Assembly (NCBI GenBank): GCA_030065825.1
Contig: JASJCY010000015.1
Location: forward strand, 1-55,060
Source of the DNA: Nostocaceae cyanobacterium
GTDB lineage: Bacteria; Cyanobacteriota; Cyanobacteriia; Cyanobacteriales; Nostocaceae
DNA length: 55,060 bases
Direction: 5' to 3'
Shown: positions 1 to 9,865 of the stretch, in pieces
Layout: each line of letters opens with the position of its first letter
Position numbering within the stretch: the first letter of the stretch is position 1
Notes under the pieces: model-generated
Database searches by the model: none
What the model saw: only the letters and a program-made list of their open reading frames with translations
Told to the model about the DNA's origin: nothing
Position numbers and translations under genes: made by a program

Positions 1-135
1 ACTGGCACATTTACCCTAAAACTGTCACATAGTAGTGATTTATCTATAATGCCTATAAATCAAGGAACATAGAGTTTTATTTCAAATTGAAGTATGTGTG
101 CCAGTTACCAGAATTTTGTGACGCTTGCGTAAGTC
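1..135. other. Left-edge spacer with repeated 9-mers
   Basis: No gene is seen. ACTGGCACA at 1-9 and ACTGTCACA at 21-29 are near-identical direct repeats, and the inverse TGTGCCAGT lies at 97-105. Short repeated sites of this kind occur at the ends of transposons, so this could be an element end cut by the window, but no transposase is beside it. Confidence 0.3.
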
Positions 136-528
136 CTAAGTTAATCTATTTTCTGTAGATTCTTCATCAGGAACAAGTTTGTCAAATTGAAGATTCGTAA
201 AATAACCACCATATCTAGGTCTTGCTAGTAAATGCCACCCTAAAGGTTGACAAGAAGATTTCCCTCTACAATAAGCTTCTAAAATTGTGTTGTTATCTGG
301 ATTAATTCTTATTTCATAAAAGGGTAATAAAACTCTTTGGTACCCATAAATATTTTCTCTAAATGTATATCCATTAAAATCACTGTAATAAAAATAGACT
401 GTGGCACCTGAACATTCAGAATATTGAGGTTGACAAGAAATAGTGATAGGAGTATCTGTAAAATCTCGAATACTCCCATCTGGTAAAGTCACCCTGGCAG
501 TATCACCAATGTTGCAATAACTAGCCAT
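136..528 (-). CDS. Hypothetical protein, 130 aa, six cysteines
   Basis: I do not recognise this protein. It is a soluble-looking 130-residue product with no signal peptide or membrane segment and six cysteines (including YC near the start, SC, EC, YC, SC), so a disulphide-containing or metal-binding small domain is possible. Its ATG at 528-526 overlaps by one base the TAA stop (530-528) of the upstream reading frame (TAATG), which points to translational coupling with the truncated gene at 528-896. The two therefore probably formed an operon whose front half has been lost. Function unknown; the neighbourhood of transposase debris suggests an accessory or mobile origin. Confidence 0.6.
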   Translation of the reverse strand: MASYCNIGDTARVTLPDGSIRDFTDTPITISCQPQYSECSGATVYFYYSDFNGYTFRENIYGYQRVLLPFYEIRINPDNNTILEAYCRGKSSCQPLGWHLLARPRYGGYFTNLQFDKLVPDEESTENRLT

Positions 529-896
529 TAATAATCATTAGGATCTAAAACTGCGTTTGCATCTAGTCTTGCAAGATTAAAAGTAATACCATCAATCCTA
601 TAGGTATCATCGTTTTCACCTCTGGGAATAAATTGAGAAAAACCAGGTTCAGTGTAAATTGAGCTATCAATATTTGCGTCAAAAGCATCTCTGGTCAAAT
701 TGCTTTGTACTCCAATTAAAATGGCTGCAAGATGCCCTTCTGCTGTTGCTGTAGATGGTGAATCTAGTCCAAAGGTAGATAAAAGCGAATCCGGAATAAA
801 TAATCCGGAACTTGGAACAGTTTCCCCACTGGTTAGTCTTGTTGCTCCTGTACCAAATACTTCCGAAGTTGCCTCCAGAGTACCGCTGTGGTATTC
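528..896 (-). pseudogene. 3' remnant of an unknown gene, coupled to the next ORF
   Basis: Reading the minus strand from about 896 gives an uninterrupted frame of about 120 codons ending in ...DPNDY then TAA at 530-528. It has no start codon, and an in-frame TAG lies immediately upstream at 899-897, next to the IS110-like fragment that begins near 901. I therefore read it as the C-terminal part of a larger protein whose 5' end was removed by insertion or deletion. The sequence is rich in Ser, Thr, Gly and Asp and suggests a secreted or structural protein, but I recognise no family. The one-base overlap with the downstream start supports the idea that this is real coding DNA. Confidence 0.5.
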
Positions 897-900
897 CTAA

Positions 901-1075
901 CTGGGAAGTTCATTAGCTTTAGCACCAGATGCTGTGGTTTTAGAACCTACTGGGGTGCATTATTCTTGGATTTGGGCACACATTTGTCAAGCTGAAGGTA
1001 TCAAAGTTGTCTGGGTAGGACACGCGGAAGCTGTCCATTACCGCAAGCAAAATCAGTTACCTGATAAAACGTTCC
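901..1075 (+). mobile_element. IS110-family transposase fragment
   Basis: The plus strand encodes about 58 residues around VLEPTGVHYSW and VGHAEAVHYRKQNQLPDK. This is the characteristic segment of IS110-type (DEDD) transposases after the RuvC-like first acidic region. Both ends are missing: the frame runs in from a stop near 900, and after LPDK the expected NDQADA motif is replaced by unrelated sequence. It is a dead relic that marks the rearrangement between the unknown gene remnants on either side. Confidence 0.6.
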
Positions 1076-1078
1076 CAG

Positions 1079-1501
1079 TTGTATTTGTGGATTTTGGATG
1101 CGATCGCACCAAAACACGCTCTTACTAAAAACCATATTGGGGAAAAGTTGGGGGAGTTCTACGATTCCCGAAAAGCCCAATTTCAGGACAATCCAGAATT
1201 GTGGAAACAAAAGGCTGTTGCTAGACTTCAGCAACAAGCACTTGTGGAATTTAAGCGATCACTCACTCAAAATCTTATCCCCATGGTTAGCAAGGAACTC
1301 CAAGGGCAACTGGAGGTAACCTTAAACCTCACACTACAAACCATGCAGATGGGGTTAAATGCCTCAATGGTTGCGGGTGATATTGCCCCTGGGGTTAAAG
1401 ATAAGGAGGTGAGGGGGGGTTTTGGTAATTTGGTTATTTCCCAAACTGCTGCTTACGGTTGTAGGTTATTGTTTAAGGAATTGAAGGGGGTCGTAGTCTA
1501 A
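1079..1501 (+). CDS. Hypothetical protein, 140 aa, possibly a C-terminal fragment
   Basis: A helical, Gln- and Leu-rich protein with no recognised domain; stretches around LWKQKAVARLQQQ and LQGQLEVTLNLTLQTMQMGL look amphipathic. The frame overlaps the end of the IS110-like fragment, so the true start is uncertain and the ORF may be the 3' part of a longer gene joined here by rearrangement. There is no convincing ribosome binding site before the ATG. It ends just before a hairpin shared with the convergent methyltransferase gene. Confidence 0.4.
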   Translation: MYLWILDAIAPKHALTKNHIGEKLGEFYDSRKAQFQDNPELWKQKAVARLQQQALVEFKRSLTQNLIPMVSKELQGQLEVTLNLTLQTMQMGLNASMVAGDIAPGVKDKEVRGGFGNLVISQTAAYGCRLLFKELKGVVV

Positions 1502-1505
1502 TTGT

Positions 1506-1533
1506 TAACTCCCCCGCAATGGGGGGTTATTTT
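1506..1533. terminator. Hairpin between convergent genes
   Basis: A CCCCC/GGGGG stem with a short loop, bordered by AAC and GTT and followed by a T-rich stretch. It lies between the stop at 1501 (+) and the stop at 1550 (-), and could end transcription from either side. Confidence 0.45.
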
Positions 1534-1549
1534 GATAACTACTGTCTAG

Positions 1550-2455
1550 CTAAAGTGAAAATCGATAAAGACTACCAGTTACATAATCTTCATTAATTTC
1601 AAAGGATATCCAGCGACGTTGTAAACTTTCAGCTACAAAACCCGTAGTATTAGAACCTGCAAACGGATCAAAAACTAAGTCACCTTCATCAGTTAAAAAT
1701 TTAATAAAAAATTCTGCAAAGCCTTGGGGAAAGCGTGCGGGATGGGGTTTAATTCCAGCTGTTTTACAGCGACGCATATAAGCACTATTGGATTCTGTGT
1801 TAGCGATTTCTAGCAAGTTAGGTGGAATTGCACCCTTGTTATCCTTTTGGAATTTATCAGAAATATCATGTCCACTAGGACGTAGTTTTGCTTTATAGCC
1901 ATTTTTAAGTAATTGCTTCATACTCTGGCTATATGGCTTTAAAACTTTGCGATTATCAGCTTTAGGTTGAGGGGTTTTTGACAACCACCACACTACATTC
2001 ACCGAGTCTTTAACTCGGATGCGTCTAATTGTTACCCATTCTGCTGGGGTAGGTAATCGTGCTGGGTTGTAATGGTAAAATTCTTGCGCCAGGAAAAAGC
2101 CAATTTCTTTACATAGCCTTACTAAAAGTTCGTATTGATAAATACTACGCACAGGATTTCCAGGAAGATAAGCGCCGCCTAAATCTAATACAAATGAGCC
2201 ATCTTCTGCCAGAACTCTTTTAAATTCATGAGCAAAGGGTAGAAACCATTCAATGTATTTTTCCGCGCTTTCGTTACCGTATTCCTTTTTGCGTGTCAGT
2301 GCGAATGGTGGTGAAGTTAGGATGAGGTTAATACTGTTGTCGGGTATGAATGTAATTAGTTCTAGGGTATTACCTAAATAGACTGCACCGTAATTTTGGG
2401 AATAATAGGGTTGAAGTAATTTGTGTATTTGTTGTGTTCCTCTTTTTTTGTTCAA
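1550..2455 (-). CDS. M.PvuII-like DNA methyltransferase (orphan)
   Basis: A site-specific DNA methyltransferase of the beta class, most likely a cytosine-N4 enzyme. The catalytic motif IV TSPPF is at residues 47-51 near the N terminus, and the AdoMet-binding motif FDPFAGS is at 262-268 near the C terminus, which is the permuted motif order of this class. The text between them (for example KKEYGN, GSFVLDLGGAY, RPSGHDIS, GAIPPNLL, HPARFP, RRWISFEI) matches what I remember of M.PvuII along its whole length, so a CAGCTG target is plausible but not shown. At 301 residues it is slightly shorter than M.PvuII. No endonuclease or specificity gene lies beside it, so it looks like a solitary methylase with an epigenetic or relic role. 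Confidence 0.85.
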   Translation of the reverse strand: MNKKRGTQQIHKLLQPYYSQNYGAVYLGNTLELITFIPDNSINLILTSPPFALTRKKEYGNESAEKYIEWFLPFAHEFKRVLAEDGSFVLDLGGAYLPGNPVRSIYQYELLVRLCKEIGFFLAQEFYHYNPARLPTPAEWVTIRRIRVKDSVNVVWWLSKTPQPKADNRKVLKPYSQSMKQLLKNGYKAKLRPSGHDISDKFQKDNKGAIPPNLLEIANTESNSAYMRRCKTAGIKPHPARFPQGFAEFFIKFLTDEGDLVFDPFAGSNTTGFVAESLQRRWISFEINEDYVTGSLYRFSL

Positions 2456-2736
2456 GGTTTTAAATATTTACAGAAAATTTGATTGTCAATTTAGAAGTTA
2501 TTTGAAAAAGATAGATTAAAGGTAATGGTAATAATTGTAATTGAGCAGTGATAAATTGGATATTTTATTTTTATAATCTTAATTTTTTTACTCTGTAATT
2601 AGTCCAATAAAACAAACCAATAGTCTTGATAGATAAAAAAATGACAAAAAATACAAAAATGCGTGAAATTGGTAAATGCTCTTTTAAAATTAATTAAATT
2701 CTAACAAATCCATTGTGTGTCGTTTTTATAAAAATA
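2456..2736. other. AT-rich spacer
   Basis: An AT-rich intergenic stretch between the methyltransferase start and the psaB terminator. It must contain the methyltransferase promoter on the minus strand. No gene, tRNA or repeat is visible. Confidence 0.5.
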
Positions 2737-2766
2737 AAATCCCCCACCTTGCAGCAGGGGATTTTT
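2737..2766 (-). terminator. psaB terminator
   Basis: On the minus strand AAATCCCCTGC pairs with a GTGGGGGATTT segment around a short loop, followed by TTTTA. It begins about 25 bases after the psaB stop and is a typical intrinsic terminator of the psaAB transcript. Confidence 0.8.
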
Positions 2767-2792
2767 AACTCACCTAACAACTAGCAACTCGG

Positions 2793-4994
2793 TTAACCGA
2801 ACTTACCAGCCGTCGAGGCAATGACAAACGCCGCATAGGTAAGGACATAGCCAACAGTAAAGTGAGCCAGACCAACCACACGAGCTTGCACGATGGATAG
2901 AGCAACGGGCTTGTCTTTCCAGCGAACTAAGTTAGCCAGAGGAGTACGCTCATGTGCCCAAACCAGAGTTTCAATCAACTCTTGCCAGTAACCTCTCCAG
3001 GAGATTAAGAACATGAAACCAGTAGCCCAAACTAGGTGTCCGAAGAGGAACATCCAAGCCCAAACAGACAGGTTATTCATGCCGTAGGGGTTGTAACCGT
3101 TGATTAGCTGAGCAGAGTTAGCCCATAGGTAATCACGGAACCAGCCCATTAAGTAAGTAGAGTTTTCATTAAACTGAGCGACGTTTCCTTGCCAAATACC
3201 CAGATGCTTCCAGTGCCAATAGAAGGTTACCCAACCAATGGTGTTGAGCATCCAGAACATAGCGAGGTAGAAGGAGTCCCAAGCGGAGATATCACAAGTA
3301 CCGCCACGACCAGGACCGTCGCAGGGGAATGCATAACCAAAGTCTTTCTTGTCGGGCATCAGCTTAGAACCACGGGCATCCAAAGCACCTTTCACCAATA
3401 CGAGGGTGGTGGTGTGGATAGCCAAAGCAAAGGCATGGTGTACCAAGAAGTCCCCAGGACCAATGGTTAAGAACAAGGAGTTGGCACCAGAGTTAATCGC
3501 TTCAGACCAACCAGGTAACCAAGCAGCACCAGCTGTAGCAGGAAGACTGCTGCCATTGGATAATAGTACATCCATACCATACAGCACTTTACCGTGAGCA
3601 GCTTGGATGAATTGAGCAAATACTGGCTCAATCAAGATTTGCTTCTCAGGGGTACCGAAAGCAACTACTACATCGTTGTGGACGTACAGACCCAAGGTAT
3701 GGAAACCAAGGAAGAGAGATACCCAGCTTAAGTGGGAGATAATCGCTTCTTTGTGATCCAGAATTCGAGCCAGAACGTTGTTTTTGTTCTGTTCTGGGTC
3801 GTAGTCACGGACAAAGAAAATTGCACCGTGAGCAAAAGCACCAACCATCAAGAAGCCAGCGATGTATTGGTGGTGGGTGTATAACGCTGCCATGGTTGTG
3901 TAGTCCTTCGCAATGAAAGCGTAAGGAGGCAACGAATACATGTGCTGTGCAACCAGGGAGGTGATTACACCCAAGCTAGCCAAAGCTAAGCCCAACTGGA
4001 AGTGCAGCGAGTTGTTAACGGTGTCATAAAGACCTTTGTGACCTTCACCCAACTTACCAGAAGGTGGTTTGTGAGCATTCAAGATTTCCTTGATGCTGTG
4101 ACCAATTCCAAAGTTGGTGCGGTACATGTGACCCGCAATAATGAAGATTACTGCGATCGCTAGGTGGTGGTGAGCCATATCGGTCAACCATAGCGATTCA
4201 GTTTGGGGATGGAAGCCACCCAAGAAGGTTAGGATTGCAGTACCCGCACCTTGGGAAGTACCAAACACATGGCTAGCAGTGTCAGGATTTTGTGCGTAAA
4301 CACCCCAGTTACCGGTAAAGAAAGGTTGTAAACCAGCTGGGTGGGGAGCAGTACTTAAGAAGTTATCCCAACCCACGTGCTGTCCACGAGATTCGGGGAT
4401 AGCAACGTGTACCAAGTGACCAGTCCAAGCCAAGGAACTAGCGCCAAATAAACCAGCTAGGTGGTGGTTTAGGCGAGATTCAGCATTCTTGAACCAAGCT
4501 AGGCTGGGACGGAACTTGGGTTGTAAGTGTAACCAACCAGCGAACAAGCACAGAGACGCAAATAGGAGGAGGAACACTGAACCCATGTAAAGGTCATTGT
4601 TCGTCCGCATCCCAATGGTGTACCACCAGTGGTAAACACCGGAGTAAGCAATGTTAACTGGACCGGAAGCACCACCTTGGGTGAAAGCTTCGATTGCAGG
4701 TTCCCCGAAGTGGGGGTCCCAAATCGCATGGGCGATGGGACTGATATGCAGAGGATCTTGAATCCACTGTTCAAAGTTACCTTGCCAGGCTACGTGGAAC
4801 AGCAGGCTGGAAGCCCACAAGAAAATGATTGCCAGATGACCGAAGTGAGTTGCGAAAATCTTTTGGTAAAGATTTTCCTCGGTCATGCCATCATGGCTCT
4901 CAAAATCGTTGCCCATCGCCATCGCATACCAGAACCGACGTGTAGTCGGGTCTTGTGCGAGATCCTGGCTAAATTTTGGAAATTTTGTTGCCAT
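2793..4994 (-). CDS. psaB: Photosystem I core protein PsaB
   Basis: The P700 chlorophyll a apoprotein A2, one half of the photosystem I reaction-centre heterodimer in the thylakoid membrane. The 733-residue length, the start MATKFPKF and the end STAGKFG are typical. [12 protein letters not shown] carries the two cysteines (C558 and C567) that, together with two from PsaA, ligate the interpolypeptide 4Fe-4S cluster F_X. Many His residues in membrane helices bind antenna chlorophyll. The gene lies 215 bases downstream of psaA, as in other cyanobacteria, and is followed by a strong terminator, so it is probably cotranscribed with psaA. No defect is visible. Confidence 0.99.
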   Translation of the reverse strand: MATKFPKFSQDLAQDPTTRRFWYAMAMGNDFESHDGMTEENLYQKIFATHFGHLAIIFLWASSLLFHVAWQGNFEQWIQDPLHISPIAHAIWDPHFGEPAIEAFTQGGASGPVNIAYSGVYHWWYTIGMRTNNDLYMGSVFLLLFASLCLFAGWLHLQPKFRPSLAWFKNAESRLNHHLAGLFGASSLAWTGHLVHVAIPESRGQHVGWDNFLSTAPHPAGLQPFFTGNWGVYAQNPDTASHVFGTSQGAGTAILTFLGGFHPQTESLWLTDMAHHHLAIAVIFIIAGHMYRTNFGIGHSIKEILNAHKPPSGKLGEGHKGLYDTVNNSLHFQLGLALASLGVITSLVAQHMYSLPPYAFIAKDYTTMAALYTHHQYIAGFLMVGAFAHGAIFFVRDYDPEQNKNNVLARILDHKEAIISHLSWVSLFLGFHTLGLYVHNDVVVAFGTPEKQILIEPVFAQFIQAAHGKVLYGMDVLLSNGSSLPATAGAAWLPGWSEAINSGANSLFLTIGPGDFLVHHAFALAIHTTTLVLVKGALDARGSKLMPDKKDFGYAFPCDGPGRGGTCDISAWDSFYLAMFWMLNTIGWVTFYWHWKHLGIWQGNVAQFNENSTYLMGWFRDYLWANSAQLINGYNPYGMNNLSVWAWMFLFGHLVWATGFMFLISWRGYWQELIETLVWAHERTPLANLVRWKDKPVALSIVQARVVGLAHFTVGYVLTYAAFVIASTAGKFG

Positions 4995-5052
4995 AGGTTT
5001 GATAATTCCTCTGACCTTTAGCCATCAGGTATCAACGTTGAGGTGGAGTTAG

Positions 5053-5088
5053 GAGTTCAAAGTTCAAAGTTCAAAGTTCAAAGTTAGG
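5053..5088. repeat. Heptamer repeat (TTCAAAG)n in the psaA-psaB spacer
   Basis: About four to five head-to-tail copies of the heptamer TTCAAAG or its rotations, followed by related AGGAGTTAACAG text. This is a typical cyanobacterial short tandemly repeated repetitive (STRR) sequence, here inside an operon. Confidence 0.8.
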
Positions 5089-5150
5089 AGTTAACAGTTA
5101 AGAGTTATAATTTTTAACTTTACTCTCCACCGAACGCCTCCGGCGTACAC

Positions 5151-5192
5151 TCATCACTCATCACCCATCACTTATCACTCATCACTCATAAC
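5151..5192. repeat. Heptamer repeat (TCATCAC)n in the psaA-psaB spacer
   Basis: Six units of TCATCAC with point variants (CCATCAC, TTATCAC, TCATAAC), ending about 17 bases before the psaA stop codon. It is a second STRR, of different sequence from the TTCAAAG array, in the same 215-base spacer. Confidence 0.8.
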
Positions 5193-5209
5193 TCTATGGG
5201 AGCTGATTG

Positions 5210-7468
5210 CTAGCCCACTGAAAGTATGTGTGCATGGAAGAAAGCCCAGGTTGTAGCAATTCCTCCCAAGAGGTAATGAGCTACCCCTACAGCGCGTCCT
5301 TGAATGATGCTCAAAGCGCGGGGTTGAATTGCGGGAGCTACCTTCAGTTTGTTGTGTGCCCAAACAATGGACTCAATTAATTCTTGCCAGTAGCCGCGAC
5401 CACTGAACAGGAACATTAAGCTAAATGCCCAGATAAAGTGAGCGCCCAAGAACATCAAACCATAAGCAGACAATTCACTGCCGTAGGAGTTGATAACTTG
5501 TGCTGCTTGTGCCCATAAGAAGTCACGCAACCAGCCATTGATGGTGATGGCACTTTCGGCAAAGTTACCACCAGTGATGTGAGACACGTCACCAGCTGCG
5601 TCTACTGTTCCCCAAACGTCAGATTGCATCTTCCAACTAAAGTGGAAAATTACAATACTTAGGGAGTTGTACATCCAGAACAGTCCTAAGAAGACATGGT
5701 CCCAACCAGAAACCTGACAGGTACCACCGCGACCAGGACCATCGCAGGGGAAGCGGAAGCCTAAGTTACCCTTGTCTGGAATCAGACGAGAGCTACGGGC
5801 AAACAATACACCCTTGAGCAGGATGAGTACGGTGACGTGAATTGTGAAGGCATGAATGTGGTGAACCATGAAGTCTGCTGTACCCAAAGCGATGGGCATC
5901 ATTGCGACTTTGCCACCAACAGCCACCACACCGCCGCCAAAAGCATGGCTAACAGTTGCTAAAGCATTGGGAGCAGTGCCACCAGGAGCCATGGTGTGAA
6001 TATTTTGTATCCACTGGGCAAATACTGGCTGCAACTGAATTGCACTGTCAGAGAACATGTCTTGGGGACGTCCCAAGGCGCGCATTGTATCGTTGTGGAT
6101 GTATAGACCAAAGCTATGGAAACCTAGGAAAATACATACCCAGTTGAGGTGGGAGATAATTGCGTCGCGGTGACGAATTACCCGATCCAATACGTTGTTT
6201 TGGTTGACAACGGGATCGTAATCCCGAACCATGAAAATTGCAGCGTGAGCCGCACCACCTACAATTAGGAAGCCACCAATCCACATGTGGTGAGTGAATA
6301 GGCACAACTGTGTAGCGTAGTCAGTTGCTAAGTACGGATACGGAGGCATCGCGTACATGTGGTGTGCCACGATGATGGTCAGGGAACCCAAGAAGGCAAG
6401 GTTGGTTGCCAACTGAGCGTGCCAAGAGGTGGTCATGTTTTCATACAGACCTTTGTGACCTTCACCGGTGAATGGTCCTTTGTGCGCTTCTAGAATTTCC
6501 TTCATGCTGCTGCCAATACCCCAGTTGGTGCGGTATTGGTGACCAGCAATGATGAATAATACTGCGATCGCTAAGTGGTGATGAGCGATGTCAGTCATCC
6601 ACAAACCACCTGTTACGGGGTTTAGACCACCTTTGAAGGTCAGGAAGTCAGCGTAAACACCCCAATTCAACGTAAAGAAAGGAGCAATACCTTGGGCAAA
6701 GCTAGGATAAAACTCCGCCATTTTGTCAGCGTTGAATAGTAGCTCGTGGGGCAGAGGAATATCTTTAGCTGCTACTCCTGCATTCAAGAGTTTGTTGACG
6801 GGCAGGGATACGTGGATCAAGTGACCAGTCCAACCCAAGGAACCACAACCCAGCAATACTGCTAAGTGGTGATTCATCATGGACTCAACATTCTGGAACC
6901 ATTCCAGCTTGGGAGCTTTTTTGTGGTAATGGAACCAGCCTGCAAACAGGAATAAAGCTGCTAATACTAAGCCACCAATGGCGGTGCAGTACAACTGGAA
7001 GGAGCTAGTTATACCCCAACCACGCCATACTTGGAATAAACCAGAGGTGATTTGAATTCCATAGAAACCGCCACCGACATCTCCGTTGAGGATGTCTTGA
7101 CCAACTATTGACCAAACTTGTTGAGCGCTAGGTTTAACGCCCAAGGGATCTTGCAGCCAAGCTTCGTAGTTAGAAAACTTAGCGCCGTGGAATATCATCC
7201 CGCTTAACCACAGAGTCACTACAGCCAGGTGACCGAAGTGTGCTGAGAAGATTTTGCGGGAAATGTCTTCTAAATCACTGGTATGTGTATCAAAATCATG
7301 GGCGAGGGCATGTAGGTTCCAAATCCATGTTGTGGTTTTGGGACCTTTAGCCAAAGTTCTATCGAAATGCCCGGGTTTTCCCCATTTCTCAAACGAGGTT
7401 GGAACCGGATCGCTATCGACTATCACTCTTGCTTTTTTTGCCTCTCGCTCCGGAGGACTTATCGTCAT
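5210..7468 (-). CDS. psaA: Photosystem I core protein PsaA
   Basis: The P700 chlorophyll a apoprotein A1 of photosystem I. It is 752 residues long with the typical N terminus [15 protein letters not shown] and the F_X-binding loop [12 protein letters not shown] (C575 and C584). [17 protein letters not shown], and the C-terminal WAHNKLK and [14 protein letters not shown] segments are diagnostic. The ATG is preceded by GGAGGG at good spacing on the minus strand, which fixes the start. It is the first gene of the psaAB operon. The 600-base upstream region, shared with the divergent lipoprotein gene, should carry its light-regulated promoters. No defect is visible. Confidence 0.99.
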   Translation of the reverse strand: MTISPPEREAKKARVIVDSDPVPTSFEKWGKPGHFDRTLAKGPKTTTWIWNLHALAHDFDTHTSDLEDISRKIFSAHFGHLAVVTLWLSGMIFHGAKFSNYEAWLQDPLGVKPSAQQVWSIVGQDILNGDVGGGFYGIQITSGLFQVWRGWGITSSFQLYCTAIGGLVLAALFLFAGWFHYHKKAPKLEWFQNVESMMNHHLAVLLGCGSLGWTGHLIHVSLPVNKLLNAGVAAKDIPLPHELLFNADKMAEFYPSFAQGIAPFFTLNWGVYADFLTFKGGLNPVTGGLWMTDIAHHHLAIAVLFIIAGHQYRTNWGIGSSMKEILEAHKGPFTGEGHKGLYENMTTSWHAQLATNLAFLGSLTIIVAHHMYAMPPYPYLATDYATQLCLFTHHMWIGGFLIVGGAAHAAIFMVRDYDPVVNQNNVLDRVIRHRDAIISHLNWVCIFLGFHSFGLYIHNDTMRALGRPQDMFSDSAIQLQPVFAQWIQNIHTMAPGGTAPNALATVSHAFGGGVVAVGGKVAMMPIALGTADFMVHHIHAFTIHVTVLILLKGVLFARSSRLIPDKGNLGFRFPCDGPGRGGTCQVSGWDHVFLGLFWMYNSLSIVIFHFSWKMQSDVWGTVDAAGDVSHITGGNFAESAITINGWLRDFLWAQAAQVINSYGSELSAYGLMFLGAHFIWAFSLMFLFSGRGYWQELIESIVWAHNKLKVAPAIQPRALSIIQGRAVGVAHYLLGGIATTWAFFHAHILSVG

Positions 7469-8066
7469 TCAGACCCTCCTCTCTAACAAGGATTGAGGAA
7501 TCATTGAAACCACTAGTTGTCTTCATGGCTTAGGTTAAACCTTTTCGCCTCTTCCAGCAATAAAATTTTTGGAGTTAGCGATGAAGACTCTTTTGTGGCG
7601 AGTGCTTTCTGTTGAATTATAAAGTCTTGCCTTCCACATTGTTAGGCACATTTTAACAATAATTCAAAATCTCTGGATTTATTGCCCGATCTGCTTTTTG
7701 CTTCAAAACCACCTGCATAAAAGTCAATAGTTTCTTCATTTAATTTACAAAGGTAAACAATTCGTAAAACTTATGATTGTTACACATGGATTTGGCATTC
7801 TTGTTTATACACCTGTAACTGTTGAATACAGGGGATTTTCGCCTATTTAAATCAGCCAATTATAGAGACATATCGTACATTTGACACCAAGTGCTTATTG
7901 TAATGAATATTACTAAAATCTCTGTAAGTTGCTATGGAAGCACAGGCAATAGTGTTCGGTTAACAAAAATTATCTTTTCGAGCAAGATTTCATCTGATGG
8001 GCTGTATTAAGAATGACAGTTTGATCCACAATGACTGTGAGTCGTTTATTAAATTAGGTAGAACCC
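7469..8066. promoter_or_regulatory. Divergent regulatory region of psaA and the lipoprotein gene
   Basis: About 600 bases without a gene. The long, AT-rich psaA leader fits the multiple promoters known for psaA. On the minus strand two TTTAC-type motifs 11-12 bases apart (complement of 7752-7770) resemble the direct repeats of the RpaB-bound HLR1 element, but the match is loose. A TTGACA at 7881-7886 on the plus strand lacks a good -10 at standard spacing. Confidence 0.4.
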
Positions 8067-9623
8067 ATGAACTCATGGCGGATAAAAGCCTTCTCTATAG
8101 CCAAGTTTTTAATTGCCTTGGTTTTAGTCTTAAATTTGACTGCATGTGGGGAAAAGGCTGTAAGCCAAGATACACCCATAGAACTACCAGAAAGACCGAA
8201 AATTACTGGTAAAATTTCGGAAGTTGCTCCACCAGCAGTTATCCAAGAACTACGGGAATCTCTGGAAAAATATCAACCTCAGGTAACAATAGTTACTCCT
8301 GACTCAGATGAAATCCTCTCAGATAAGACGGTTAAAGTCCGCTTCCAAGTTGAGGATTTACCCATATTTAAAGATTCGCAATTGCAATTAGGTCCCCACT
8401 TACATGTAATTCTGGACAACGAACCATATAGAGCGGTTTATGATTTAAATCAGCCTTTGGTATTATCAGATTTATCTCCGGGAACTCATACCCTGCGCGT
8501 CTTTGCTTCCCGTCCTTGGCATGAAAGCTTTAAAAATGAAGGTGCTTACGCGCAAACAACATTTCATGTTCTTACCAAAACTGACGACAACAACCCAGAT
8601 TCTGCCCTACCATTATTAACCTATAGCCGTCCTAAAGGCACTTATGGTGCAGAACCAATTATGTTAGATTTTTACCTAACTAATGCCCCACTGCACTTAC
8701 TTGCTAAGGATAACCCCACAGATCCTATAGCTGATTGGCGGATTCGCTGTACGATTAATGGTGAAAGCTTTATTCTTGATCGCTGGGAAGCAATTTATCT
8801 CCAAGGCTTTGAGGGAGGTCAAAACTGGATAAAACTAGAATTTATTGACAGTCAGGGGAACCCTGTCAAAAATGTTTTTAACAGTACAGTTAGAGCAATT
8901 ACCTACGAACCCAAAGGTGAAGATACTCTTGCCAAAATTGTCAGAGGAGAGCTATCCGTAGAGGAAGTACGGGCAATTGTTGATCCCAGCTATGCTGTTA
9001 AAATACCACCTGTTGAACCTACCCCAACACCTACACCTACACCTACAGTTGAACCCACACCGGAAACTCAACCCCAAGAAAAAGCGGAAAAACCAACCTT
9101 AAGAGAACCAGCACCTGAAACAAAACCTAGGGAATTAACACAACCAGAAAAACCCTCTGCTTTACCTACACCTAGTGATGATTCTACTCCTCCACAAGTG
9201 ATTGAGTCTCCTGCACCAGAAATAGTACCATCACCACAGCCAGAGGAAACCCCAAAAGCTGAATCTCCTGCTTTACCTACACCTAGTGATGATTCTACTC
9301 CTCCAGAAGTAATTGAGTCTCCTGCACCAGAAATAGTACCATCACCACAGCCAGAGGAAACCCCAAAAGCTGAATCTCCTGCTTTACCTACACCTAGTGA
9401 TGATTCTACTCCTCCACAAGTGATTGAGTCTCCTGCACCAGAAATAGTACCATCACCACAGCCAGAGGAAACTCCAAAAGCTGAATCTCCTGTTTTAACA
9501 GCACCTAGTGATGATTCTACTCCTCCACAAGTGATTGAGTCTCCTGCACCTGAGGTAGTACCATCACCACAGCCAGAGGAAACTCCAAAAGCTGAATCTC
9601 AAGAATTATCGACAATACCATAA
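8067..9623 (+). CDS. Predicted lipoprotein with Ig-like region and Pro-rich repeats
   Basis: The N terminus has a basic start, a hydrophobic run and the lipobox LTAC (Cys at about residue 27), so it is a predicted membrane-anchored lipoprotein facing the periplasm. Residues about 60-290 look like beta-sandwich or Ig-like modules (GPHLHVILD, SPGTHTLRVFASRPW, QGFEGGQNWIKLEF). A TPTPTPTP linker at about 315-325 leads to an extended C-terminal half with four copies of a 37-residue repeat rich in Pro, Glu and Ser. I recognise no catalytic domain; a structural or wall-spanning role is likely. It is divergent from psaA. The near-perfect DNA identity of the repeats shows recent expansion or homogenisation. 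Confidence 0.75.
   Translation: MNSWRIKAFSIAKFLIALVLVLNLTACGEKAVSQDTPIELPERPKITGKISEVAPPAVIQELRESLEKYQPQVTIVTPDSDEILSDKTVKVRFQVEDLPIFKDSQLQLGPHLHVILDNEPYRAVYDLNQPLVLSDLSPGTHTLRVFASRPWHESFKNEGAYAQTTFHVLTKTDDNNPDSALPLLTYSRPKGTYGAEPIMLDFYLTNAPLHLLAKDNPTDPIADWRIRCTINGESFILDRWEAIYLQGFEGGQNWIKLEFIDSQGNPVKNVFNSTVRAITYEPKGEDTLAKIVRGELSVEEVRAIVDPSYAVKIPPVEPTPTPTPTPTVEPTPETQPQEKAEKPTLREPAPETKPRELTQPEKPSALPTPSDDSTPPQVIESPAPEIVPSPQPEETPKAESPALPTPSDDSTPPEVIESPAPEIVPSPQPEETPKAESPALPTPSDDSTPPQVIESPAPEIVPSPQPEETPKAESPVLTAPSDDSTPPQVIESPAPEVVPSPQPEETPKAESQELSTIP
9163..9606 (+). repeat. Four 111-bp in-frame tandem repeats
   Basis: Copies begin near 9163, 9274, 9385 and 9496, each encoding a 37-residue unit starting LPTPSDDSTPP and ending EETPKAES. 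Most differences are single bases; the last copy diverges (VLTAPS, EVVPS). The period is a multiple of three, so copy number can change without breaking the frame. Confidence 0.9.
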
Positions 9624-9658
9624 ACACGGTAAACGAAACTCACGGCATTTGTTGGAAC

Positions 9659-9678
9659 CCCCCGGATTAATCCGGGGG
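9659..9678. repeat. Perfect 20-bp palindrome
   Basis: CCCCCGGATTAATCCGGGGG is self-complementary and lies 35 bases after the lipoprotein stop. A degenerate relative (CCCGGATCTATCCG with GGGG) follows near 9740-9760, and both are flanked by AAACGAAACTC and GTTCAG, so the unit is a small duplicated palindromic repeat. It may also work as a terminator. Confidence 0.7.
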
Positions 9679-9821
9679 TAAGTTCAGATGTGATGGATTC
9701 CACACGAGTTGGAACCGGTAAGGGTAAACGAAACTCCTCCCGGATCTATCCGTGGGGTAGTTCAGAAGAATTAACAGTACCTTCTTCGGAATAGTTAAAA
9801 TAGGAAACCAATAGAAAAACA

Positions 9822-9854
9822 AGATCCCCGACTTCTTAGAGAAGTCGGGGATCT
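9822..9854. repeat. Dispersed palindrome, copy 1; possible bidirectional terminator
   Basis: AGATCCCCGACTTCT (9822-9836) and its perfect complement at 9840-9854 flank a 3-base loop. The same palindrome occurs at 40992-41024. It sits between the lipoprotein gene and the convergent glutaminase gene, where it could end both transcripts. Confidence 0.85.
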
Positions 9855-9865
9855 GAGTTCGTCAA

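Noticed and set aside
7881-7912. TTGACA promoter for the lipoprotein gene
   Set aside because: A good -35 match but no acceptable -10 hexamer at 16-19 bases.
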